Source: Epinephelus fuscoguttatus
Taxonomy: Eukaryota; Chordata; Actinopteri; Perciformes; Serranidae
Assembly (NCBI RefSeq): GCF_011397635.1
Contig: NC_064770.1
Span: 19,809,707 to 19,873,706 of the forward strand
DNA length: 64,000 nucleotides
Direction: 5' to 3'
A program made the translations under genes and the position numbers. Shown here one piece after another: positions 44,878 through 56,800 of this stretch. The number at the start of each line of letters is the position of its first letter. Position 1 is the stretch's first letter. Below the pieces are notes generated by a model. The model worked only from the letters and a program-made list of their open reading frames with translations. It was not told the DNA's origin and ran no database searches.

Positions 44878-44996
44878 AGGTAGAGGAGAGGATGGTGAAT
44901 GGCGTGACACCTAGACAAGATGGCTGCCTAGAAGCAGACCAGACAGCAGTAGACAATTGTTCAAGACCAACAAAAGTGGTACCAAACTGGGTATTT

Positions 44997-45684
44997 TTAA
45001 GGTCCAGTGTGTAGGATTTAGGGGGAAATGGAATACAACATAAAAAGTGTGTTTTCTTTTTTGTATAATCACCTGAAAATAAGAATTATTGTGTTTTTGT
45101 TAGCTTAGAATGAGCTGTTTATATCTACATAGGGAGCGGGGTCCGCGTCTTGGCAGATCACCATGTTTCTACAGTAGCCCAGAACGGCAAAACTAAACAT
45201 TGGCTATAGGGGCATTCGCATTTTTGCGTCAGCCACCATAGTTAGCAGTCCCTCTTCAAGCTTCAGAAAAACACCAATATTTTTAACGTAAAACTGCTTT
45301 ATTTGGTGTTTTTGCCCATTTAAATTACTGGGTGTGTTTGTTTTGGAGAGGAAGGCCCTGTGAATAATTTGGCTCCTGCTGAAATCCTTGGGAACATCTG
45401 CATCTGAAGTTATCAGAAAAAAGGTGAGCCTATTACCAACATGCATAACAGCATAGGAGAAACACATGGAACTGCTTTATTCAGCGGTTTACCGGTTTAA
45501 ATAATCTGGTCCATTTGTTCTGGAGAGGAAGAGACCTCTGCGGATAATTCGGCTCTAGGTAAAAACCTCCTGAACAATAAACGGTAAAGGATTCCTATTC
45601 AGGAAAAGTTTCAGCTGGCTGTGATCTGTCATCTTCACTGCTAGAACACTGAGACACCCTACATCTTCAACTGTTCTTTTCAGC
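44997..45684 (+). mobile_element. TTAA-type MITE, copy E, with internal duplication
   Basis: TTAA at 44997-45000 is followed by GGTCCAGTGTGTAGGATTTA. Internal blocks match copy A, with the 3' half tandemly duplicated as in copy D. The degenerate right end lies near CTACATCTTCAACTGTTCTT. Confidence 0.8.
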
Positions 45685-45869
45685 CAAATCATATTTTCCT
45701 GACCCTTACCAAGTGTTTTTGTGCCTAAACCTTACAATGCATTAACCACAGTATTGTCACAACATGAAACTGAAAATTGAAATGTAAAGAAACAAGCATT
45801 TAACATGTGTGCTACATATGGAATGTAAAAATGTAACATATCCGTGGTTTGCAGATATGTACAATACGG

Positions 45870-46060
45870 ACAAGTCTGCCGACTGGGTTGCCTCTCACCC
45901 CCTCCATGATAGCCAGATGCAAAACATGGAGACCACAGACTATGTTTTGCTCTTGTATAGTTTTGTCCTTATTTTAGTTTTCTATTTATCTGTACTCATT
46001 TTTATCCTTGTTTTGCTGCAAGAACTAAATTTCCCCTCTGGGCATCAGTAAAAGTTTACG
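45870..46060 (+). mobile_element. LINE 3' region, CR1/L2 type (unit 3 copy)
   Basis: Shares TTGCCTCTCACC and CCCCTCTGGGCATCAGTAAA with the other two copies upstream of the SDR genes. Confidence 0.6.
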
Positions 46061-47110
46061 TGATGTTGCAGTGTTGTGTGCTTTCTCGTGAGCCTGGGGA
46101 CATTTCAGAAGAGGACTTGGAGCCATTTAGTGCGAGTCATACACAGTGTCGATACATTGAAAGCAAATAAAGCTCAGGAAAGTGACCACACAAAAGACAC
46201 ACTATGTCAGACTAAGTGATTCACTTAGAAACAAAAAATAATGTGACTACTTTGATGTCAAGTAGTTTACATGTACTTAGAAACCACTGCAGTCATTTAC
46301 ATATGACTACAATTATGAATCTCTTATGAGTGAAATTGTCCAGAGAGAATCTGGTTATCGCTGCACAAATTGACAGCAGAACAGCAATAAAGCAATGACA
46401 AGCTATAATGACTTACTTTAATATGTACATATTTTCATCTGTTATAATGGCACTAAAGCTACAGCAGTGGTGTCGACAGGGATGCAGGTTGGCATTCCCA
46501 CCACATGGCTGCACCGTTTCTTTGTGAAACAGCACATTCAGGATTTCTGAGAGATGATTTACAGAGACTTGCAAATCCCTGGTAAACAAACGGTATAAAT
46601 GTCCACCCTGACAAGTAATGTACTTTGTTACAGTAGATTAAACTCTCAGGTTTCTTATAACAATTGAAAATCTATTAAATAAAGTAGATCGGGCTGATAA
46701 ACAAGCAGAATGATCACACTCTCCTGGCACGTTTTTCCACTTGTTTTTTTCTGAAAGAAAACCAAATTATATCATAAATTTTAATTCCTAATTAGCAAAC
46801 TAATTACTTGTTAAAGTGGATATTTATTATGCAATAAATACAGCAACTATTTAGTTGTAAAGCTTATAAATCGACTTCAAAACGGAGAGCTGAATCAACA
46901 CCTCTCTGACAACGTCTCAAAAACGTTACACTATAAGCTTCACAAAGGCAGTATTTATTGCAGGGCTACTGGACTGGATGGCATTATGTTATTATGATAT
47001 ATGTTCCTGTTAATTTGTCCATCCCCCTGCATCTTTAACATGCATGTCAGAAGAAGCAAGCTGGTGACAGGACGGCTCACGCTGACAACAGGCGAACAGT
47101 AAACTCAGGT
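46060..47110. repeat. Upstream block of duplication unit 3
   Basis: A near-identical counterpart of 31740-32530 and of 37880-38440 combined. No gene is visible. Confidence 0.75.
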
Positions 47111-47510
47111 CGGTTCTAAGAGAACTCGCAGAACTGAAGACATTAACATACACGAGACAGCGATGTGACTGAACGCCCTGCGCTGACGATGCATCCTGTC
47201 TGTCAGCTCAGGTCAGTTAATGAGACTGGTGCTCTTTGGATTCCTCCGCTGCTGGTGAGCGTGAAACGAATGTTTGCGTTTGACTGTGTAAGCAACAGGT
47301 AAAAAGTCTCAAAAAAGGTTTTATGGAGAACAAAGGAAAAAAAACAGTGTGTGCACTGTAGGGTCACGTTAAAATACGTCAAACAACATTAAGTCTGACA
47401 AAACTACAACATAGAGAAGGACACAAAAAAAACATCCCTTGACCTTCATTTGGCAGCGACTCCCTTTGCTGTCCTCATAAAAGTGGCAGTGTCTTGCTCT
47501 TGATCTATAA

Positions 47511-47575
47511 GCGTACATACACATTCATTCACACACTCGCACATACACACACACACACTGCACATACATGATGCA
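47511..47575. repeat. CA-rich microsatellite
   Basis: An interrupted run of CA dinucleotides (ACACACACACAC core) downstream of the KCNT stop. Open frames over it are artefacts. Confidence 0.75.
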
Positions 47576-47875
47576 GTACGTAACATGCACATACACAGAT
47601 ATAAATACATACAGTTTTTCATTAAATGCACTTCTGTGTCCGCAGCTCTCCGCTTTGAAAATAGAAAGGTGCATAAATAAAACATTCCCATCGTTATAGA
47701 AAAGGTCCATGCAAGACTGGCACCTATCAGTTCGCCGAGAGTGGAGAAAGAATGAGGGCCGTGTGCCATCTGGCTGCATCGCTTTCCATCTCCCCGTTTC
47801 TTTCTTTAGAGTGTTGTGTTGTTTCTCCTCTTTCTGGCAGTGTTCTGAAAGATATTTGTCTTTTGTTTTTGTCTC

Positions 47876-50800
47876 TCACAGGTGGGTGCTGTCCTGCGTA
47901 TCGAACCTGTGGCTCTCTGAGATCCCAGCGCTGCACTTCCTGCCGCTACCCTGATTAGGTACCACAGAGAGGGGGTCTGGTCTTATCAGGTACCTACAGA
48001 TGGGGCACAGGCAGGGGGACATGCAAATAGTCTCCTGTAATAGTTTTTTTTTATAACTGCATTCAATTTACAGTTCTATCAATTACATCTGTCACTGTTT
48101 ACTCACACAACATCGTGCAGCTCCAGCCTGGTGTCTGGAGAAGGGTTGATGAGGATATAAGACAGTCTGTTCCCTTGGTCTGTCATCCCATCTGATGCAG
48201 GAAGAAAAGAGGTGAGTGATGCAGGAAATAAAACAGGCGCAGGATATGCAGCAGGCTGTGCAGCATCCGTACACACAGAAGAGAGGCTTTGTTACTGAGT
48301 CGCAAGACAGGAAGACAAATTTAGATAAAAATAAGCACAAGCGACAACAATAAAAGAGGTGGAAGAACTATCGAGGTCCTTTTCTTGAGTAAAAGTACCA
48401 ATACAGCAATGTAAAAAACACTTTATTTTAAGACCCCCGTGAAATAGCAGCACAGCAAGCATTATTAGCAAAGTGCACTTAAAGCATCAAGAGCACTCAT
48501 GACGCAAAAAAGTCCCCTGTGAGTTATATGTGAGTTTATGACATTGTTAGATTTTTATTACTGATGTATTCATGCACATGTAGCATTTTATTGTTGTAGC
48601 TGGTGGAGACGGGAGCAAGTTTCAACTGCTGTCAAGTGTCACAAGCTGAAAGGGTTGAGTTTAATCTTTCATTGTGCATTGTATTTCATGAGCTTATCCT
48701 TTGCTTATATATGTAGGTCTTAATTTGCTTATTAACTATAGCTGTATAAAGTATAAAGTAGCATAAAATCTAAACACTCAACTACAAATGTAGAGGAAAG
48801 TTGCAGTTAAGTACCTCAAATTTGTACTTTGAGGAATAGTTCAGATCTCTCTAAGTGGGACTGTATGAGGTACTTATCCATAGTCAGTGTATTACATACA
48901 GTAGATGTCAGCTGGCACGCCCCCACTGTAGTGGCTGGAGCACTGCCACAGAATCTAAGTAATGTACTGCTGTGGAGGAGTCAGCAAGGAAACATAATTC
49001 AGTCAGCACCACTTTAGTCAAAAGAAAACTTTATATCCATTTGCAATTTGATATTTGGCAGTATGGCTCTGTTCTGGGACCTCTCTGCACTTCCACATGC
49101 ATGGGAGGAAAGCCTGAGGCAGAAAGAGCAAACCTCCCTGCCCTTCCATGCGTCTACATGGAATCCCAAGGCCAGGATAATAGCAGCAAAAAACACACAA
49201 GTGGACTGCCTGAACTAATGCTTTGCTCAGTTTAAACCACCAAAAAAAGCCCCACATGAAAATTTATATTAGTTTAAGTGTAGGCTATATTAAAAAAAAA
49301 ATTCACTTTTGTACTTTGCCATCAGACAGTAATGTCCGATGGGGAACTGAAGCCTTTTCAAAGCCACCAAACTCTATTGACAAAAAGAGTAATTTAGCAT
49401 TGCTGAACACAGGAGCTGCTGGTCTACTGCTTCCTCAATCTGTTAGCTTGTTTGTGTTGTTGTGTGATTTTGATGTCTAAAGGTTCAGTTTAAATTCACC
49501 AAAGTCACACAATAGCACAAACAAAATATCTGATTGAGGCAGCAGTAGACCAGCAGCTTCTGTGTACAGTGAGCCAAAATTAGTGTTTTATTCAATGGAG
49601 TCTGGTGGCTTAGATAAGAGCGTAAATGGCTAACTGAAGCTGTTAACAGCCTCCCCATTGGAACAGGCCATCTGGCAGAAAGGGTTTAATATACTCTACA
49701 TATAGCATAAATTTGAGCTGTTAAAGACTAGGACTTTATTTTGGCGGCTAAACCAGGTTTTGCTGCTGCTTCATCCACAGAAGTATGCTGCTTGGCTTCA
49801 GTGTTGGCACTCCTTTCTCCTTCTCCAAATTTGGGCTGCACAGACAGACATCTACCATGTGTAATAAACTGACGACAGAGAAGTACCCCATACAATCCCA
49901 CTTCAGAAAATCCAAACTATCCCTTTGAGTTTAGTTCTTGAGTAAATGTACTCAACCACTAGTAAAGCGCAGATCAGGAGCGAAATACTTTCACACATAA
50001 AGTATACATAGACTCACTGAATCCAGTTGGAGAAAGTCCCAAGTGTTTCATCCTCGTTCGCACCAGGGCGTTGAGTTCCTGCCTCTCAGAGCGCCTGAAC
50101 AAGGTCAGCCTCTGCTGGTTGATCCTCTCTGCTGCACTGCCCGGGCCCCCCTTGGCCCCGCTTGAGCTCCGACCCCCCTTCCTGCTCAGCCGGCGTGCCC
50201 ACTGCATGCTCTTCCTCCTGAGCAGCGGATGGTCTGAGGAGTGGGAGGAGGTGGAGATGGGCTCTGAGGAGGTGGAGTTACGGTGAACACCGGTCCGGGA
50301 CAGGAGGGGCTCTCTGGGTTCTCTGGTGTCCTCGTAATCCTCGACTGTGATGGAAACCTGGGACTGTGACACACAAACATAACCACATGTTCAGACACTC
50401 ACACACTCAAACCTTTAATTTCCTTCCTAGCACAGTGATTTTATTAAGTCAGTTCTTCACCAGTCTCTGATTTCTCAGAATAAAGAGGAATTATTACTTT
50501 ATCATTCTGTAAATAAATGATGAAGAAGATACGCTCTGTTGCAAATAATGAATAGTCCAGCATTCTGAACTAAAATCACCATTTTCTGCCTAGTTTTTAT
50601 TTAAAAATTAATATCAGTTCCACTTTGGGAGAGATATCACTGCATTATGTCTAATATGTAGATTTCTTTCTGACTATGCAAGGTGGTTTTTGTTACTTTT
50701 CTATGTCTGTCTCACATGATGAATACACATGTCAAAACTAAGATCTGGCTGTCTTCATATCTGACATTGTCTCCATAACTGTGAATGCAATAGTTGGCAA

Positions 50801-53800
50801 AACACTTACAAACTGAATAAGTATTTGAACAGATCTATTTAAGTGAACCTTAAAAGGCAAATGCTTCACTGTTTTGTACTGTACTCTGTAACAATGTTGT
50901 TGTAGTAAATAGAAGAAATAGTGACACTGTTGAAACTAAAAACAGAAGAGTGAGAGTTATTATAGTCGAGAGCTTTATAAAAAGGTTTATGTATAATATC
51001 TCATACAGGGAAGCCTATTTCTGCCAATATGAGGGAAAAAATCGATCATGTAAGTCATTACAATGAAGAACTCTTGATATGATGACTTAGTATTGCAACA
51101 TAATGAGAAACTTTCTCAAAATTAAGTACCCTATTCAAAGCATCTGTAGTACATGGTCCAAAGTGCATGGTGTGCAAGTGCATTAAGGATGTGTCTAATT
51201 AGTTGTGCAAGTTAAATAGTCTAAAATCTGGGCACAAAATAAGGCACAAGGGGCAAAAGAGCTGTATTTAGTCCCTTAATTAATCAATAGTGTGTTTTGC
51301 ACATGACATGATTTCAACCAATTAGAGTGTCATCTCCCATTTCTGATAAAAGCCAGATGCACCTGCACCTGGCACACTGCTATTTATATGGTAGATTGGT
51401 AGATATGGTAGTAGTCTTCTGAGGAAAGAAATGCTGTAAGAGCAGTAATGTCAATATCGTTGGACATTTAAGTAGCAAAACAGCTGCAGTGGACAGCATC
51501 TCTGCTGCTCTGCTCTGTTCACATTTTAAATAATGTAATTAAGATTTATGCATTAATGATGTATTATTTTAACCGACCCACAATCCATACAGGTGTCTCT
51601 GTGTGTGTGTAACGAGCAGAGTGTCCACATGCTGTGAACCTGCCTATGTAGGTGCACCTTATCTGAATAATGAGCCCTTTAAATAGCAGGAAAATATGGG
51701 GGCATTCTGACTTTAGACCAGGTTTATGTTGGCCAATCCTGCAACCGCTTTTTGCTGCCTCAAAATAGCAATCCACAGACAGTGTTCCTGACTACACCTT
51801 ATTTAAAGACTTAAACGCCCATGTGGGCACAGATGGGTGGCAGTACATTATAAATACTGTACACAACGTGGGCGCAGGCTGTGAAAATGACAGTTACATC
51901 AGTCTAAAACTAGCAATGACAGCTGTGCTGCGCTGTGTGCCACTTAATGTTGGGAAAGTTTCTAATTTTTTTGCGATACTAAGTAATTATTTTGAGAAAG
52001 TTTCTCATTATTTTAAGATATTAAGTCATTATTATTAGGCATTAAGTCAAAATTTTAAGATAGTAAGTCATTATTTTAAGATATTAAGTCATATTATGAA
52101 ATATTAAATCAATTGTCTAAGATATAAAGTCATTATTTTAAGATATTAAGTCATTATCTTAAGATACAAGTCATTATATTGAGAACATTTCTCATTATTA
52201 TAAGATATTAAGTCATTATTATGGGATAGTAAGTCAATATTTTAAGATATTAAGTCATTATCTTAAGATACAAGTCATTATATTGAAAAAGTTTATTATC
52301 ATTTTAATGTATAAAGTCATTATATTGAAATAAATAAGTCATTATATTGAGAAAGTTTTTCACATTGACTTTCAGGCTTTTTTTTTTTATTTCCTGTCAC
52401 ACAGAAATGGACTTCCATAATCTTTGGAACTTGATTCTTGGGAAATGAAAACCTTTTCCCCTGTTTAGATTTTTAGGGTTTAGGAATACCAAAACCACCA
52501 GTATTTTGTTTGTTCTTCCAACTCGTTTGTACTGTAGGGTGTAGTGGACATTATAGCCTCTAGAGGGAGCTAGCAGGTGGCTATAACTGGTGGCTTTTGG
52601 TCACTATACTAGTAACAGCAGCAGAGACCTCAGAGACTGGAAGCTTATGTGCCTCTGTCCGGTAGATGCCAATGGGAATGTCTCCAGTGGAGGAGCACAG
52701 TTTCTGGTAGAGCCTGCCGTAGGTGCGGATCCATAAATCATCCTCTGTGATTTTCATCTACAAAACAAACAACACAGTAATCAGCATCAGAGGCACGTCA
52801 CAGTCCAAACAGAGTCATTTCCAAGCTGTCTGTGTCTGGGTACTTACAGCACAAAGGAAACCTGAGCCAGGCATGGAGTCTAAACCCAGCAGCAGCCTGG
52901 TGATGGAGATCATGTAGTCCTTCACAAATGACTGTAAGGAGAACACGGCAGATAGGTCAACAGAAACAGATCATATTTGGCATTTGGGCCACATTGAGGA
53001 GTGGGATTTTTGTTTTTCAGTCAGAGTGAGGAGTTTGTGTTTGTGATACCTGGTAGAGGAGAGTGTCCAGCATGCTGACGCTGAACACTTTCCCTGCAGA
53101 GAAGGGCAGGCGGAACATAAACACCAGGTTGGATCCCTTCTCCCTTTCCTTCTACAGATAAAACACAAACACAGATTTTTCCCCATGTATGCTTGTCTTG
53201 GTAGACATGAGATGATGTGATAGACGTTTCTAAAATCCAGACAGTTTCTAATCATCCCCATTGGACCTGCACTGATAAAACTTGTATATTTTCTTTTCTT
53301 TCTTACTTATTTACAGAGTCAAACATCCAGTCCAGCAAGCACTGGGCCGAAGGCAACATACACTCAGAGCTACAGAAGACTTGCATGTCTTTGTAAAGCG
53401 GGATTAAACTAGAAAATCCCCCCCAAAAACACACAGAAACGTACAATGCAAGAATAAGGCAAACACAGAAAAGGCTGGAAATCCCTCCTGCTGAGGCAAC
53501 CTTGCTACACATTAACATTAACAGGTATCTCATAATAATGTTAATCCTAGATTGAAATCCATTTTCATATGCGGTGTCAAGCAGTGAGTAATTTACTTAT
53601 TTGTTGATAAATGTTACTGATGCCTGAGGAGGAAATCCATTAGCTGCCACACAGCGAACAACATTAACAATAAGAATTAAAAAGGCGATAATCACATACA
53701 AATGCTCCCTGAAAAGATTTACAGTGGATGTATTTCCAAAATGAGTGTGAACACTAAAGAAAAGATGGCTAATGCAAACCATTCGGTTTGTTCTTGTTGT

Positions 53801-56800
53801 CTCATGGGGACCTCTGAAGTCTGGGTTGAGGAAAATGAGAGAGACATAAAGAGTGGGGGCTTGAAGGTATGAAGCTTTTACCTTTTCCAGTTTGGACAGA
53901 GCCAGAGAGTAGTGGTCTTTGACTTTGAACTGCATGAAGCGCATGTTGGCTGGATGGGTGAGCTCCGTGATGATGCTAAGAGCTGGGAACAGTCTGGGAG
54001 GATGAAGCACAGACACAGAGAGAGAATAATAGATTACAAAAAAAACACTTTCAGGTAGTGTGTGAGATTGCCGAGTAAGTTTGGGCGAAGCAGACCTGAA
54101 GAGGGTCTGGACATTGACGATTGTCTTTGCGTCAGCCATGTAGTCCTCCTCTGCGATCATGGAGCTCTCCTTGTCGACCACCACCATGGTGTCGGCAAAA
54201 GTCACTCCACATCGCAGCAAACTGTCCAGACTGTGGAGAGCGGGAGAGTGAAGAACAAGTGGGGTGTGCAGGTGTGATGAGAAGGAGCAAGATCAGTGCT
54301 GAAGGGCAGTATGTATAAATCAAAGAGTAATCTGTCAAAAGCACAAGTATGAATATAGATTAGAGGGGAGGATACATGAGGAAATCAGCATGGAGCTGTG
54401 CTCTGACTTACTTGTCGATGGAGCCCACTGTGTAGAACACCATGGGGAACCAACAAATTGCCTCCAGGAAGTCTGCTTCAGGTCTAAACCGATCAAAACA
54501 CAAACAGACTTTAGATTCCCACCAGCCGAGAGATTTATATGTGCCATGATGAAGAGCAAACGTCCCTACGGAGACAGGCCCCCCTCACTCGACCTGAGAA
54601 ATACAACACAGCCAAACTGCCTGCAGAGAAAGCTGAAAATAACAGCACTACACTGGAGTGACTCAGCATTTTATTGCCTTTTTATTGGATTCCACTCTCA
54701 TTTGGCTGACTGCGTTTGTGTACCAGCCGCAATACACGACACAGGATTGTGGGGCGCATTGTCCTGAAAGCATTCAGCATTTCACAAATCATGTTTACGG
54801 TGACCTTAAATAGCTCAGTTTTTCTCCTCAGCTGGCTATTTAAGGAGGAACCCATTTTACCATCCTATGCAGCCTGGATTTGTTGTGTAGCTGTGCTCAC
54901 AGCAACAATTTTGGGCAACACTAACCTAACCTATATATCAGTTTGAAGCTGCTTTCACAAGCATGACCTGGGCATCACATTAAATAACATCCTTACATGC
55001 TCTCCAGCAGCAGCACGATGGGGTTGAGCTCCTTCCTGGGTCGATAGTAGGCCCGTAGAGGCACAATGAAGTTGTACAGGCCGTTTCCTGCACTCTCTGC
55101 GGACACAATGATCAATTTGTTTTTGAAGCCGTAGGAGCGGGCATCCTCAAAAAGGGTGTGGTGACACGCCTAGGAGAGAAGAGGAAGAGTGGCCATGGAG
55201 GATGACAGCAACGTGACTTGTAAAGTTAGACTAGAGAGTCATTTAAATGCCTTACCTTGTCCATACGCAGGCAGCAGAAAGGCATCTTTTCTTGGAGAAG
55301 GTGACACAGTGCAGGTGAGCTGCCAATGTACGGAGAGTTCAACGGGTATCCCTTCACCCACCTGTAGCACAAGCCCACAGTTACCTCAGAACAAGTTCAT
55401 ACTTACACCCACCAAGAGCATTGTCATGACTTACTCGCAGTGTCGACCCCACCAGTGGGCACTCTCGTCTTTGTCACTGTCCTCCTTGCCCTCTTCTCCT
55501 CCCTCATCCTCGGACTGGTCTCCGAGCAGGTCGAAGGTGGGGTTGTTGACACCGTCCACCAGCTCCAGGACGGGGGCGATGCTGTGCCGCCTCTCCTCGC
55601 CTGACTCTCCCATGGCAGGCAAAGCCAGAGTGTTAGCGCCACTCATCTCCGTCCTGGAGCTGCTTCTGCTTCCTCGTCCACTGCCCAGCACGGTGTTCCC
55701 TGGGTCCTGGCCTTCTGGGCTGCTGTCACTGGAGTCCTGCAGGTCGATGGCCACTGTGCCTGTAACATACACATAGTGCAGTATAACCTCCTGAGATCAC
55801 TGTCAACAATAATAAAGCCCCAATATCCTCAAATGAGACGATAGGTCCCAATGTCCTTAAACAAGCTGATGATAAATTCCCAAAGTCTTCAGACGAGTAC
55901 TCTCTAATAAACAGCATCTTAGTTTCTTACCATTGCTGAAATAGGTCAAATTGCATATCAAAGGCATACCAAACTACAAATGTTATTAATCATAAATCAG
56001 CCGTTACATTTGCTGCAGACTGGCTTGGCAGAGATGGTTACCATCTTGTTTTTACATGGATTAGTGTACTGTGCTCTTCCTACCACTAGATGGCACAAAA
56101 AAAGTGTCCACAAACAAGGACAGCAGGTCTAAGTTGAGCAGAATGAGGTAGAAGGTCCAGTAAATCTAGAATTCAAGGTTCTAATATGAGGACACAGGGT
56201 CTCAGGAGGATAATCCAAATCTCATGTATTCAGTCGTATTCTCAGTACTTCCCAAACACATGCTTTTTTTCCTCAAACATTACAATATACAACCCTTCCA
56301 TCTACCAGTATGCCTGGGGACCATATGCACATGACCTCGACTTGGGCAGAGTTTAGACAGATGTGCCATATACATACGCCTACACCAACATTTACACTTA
56401 AACACATGTATACCTGTAAGCATCACACATATACACATGGCTGCAAATATAAACACTCCGATACACACAACAGGTCTATCAACTGTCAGGAAAAGCCAAT
56501 CTGTGAAAGTAAGTTTTCAGAAGAGATTTAAAGACATGAACAGAGTCAGCTGATCTGATGCTCATTGGGAGCTGTTCCAAAGCCGAGGAGCAAGAACTGA
56601 GAAGACTCGATCACCCTTTGTCTTTAACCTGGACTCTGAAACAGTGAGAAGACCCAGACTGTTTGGCCAGTGCAGTGTGAGAAGCTCAGTTATATGCCCC
56701 AGTGCCAGATCATTGACAGCCTTGAATGTAATAAAAATAACTTTAAAATGGATTCTAAAAGAGACAGGAAGCCAAAACAGGTGTGATGTGTGAAGATTGT

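Larger units (their letters stand above)
39066..47110. repeat. Segmental duplication unit 3 (contains SDR3)
   Basis: With the PRY-SPRY fragment at its left, this unit repeats the order TRIM exon, SDR 3' end, SDR exon 1, LINE/MITE debris and upstream block seen in unit 1. Its right edge is near 47110, where similarity to 38160-38440 stops. Confidence 0.75.
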
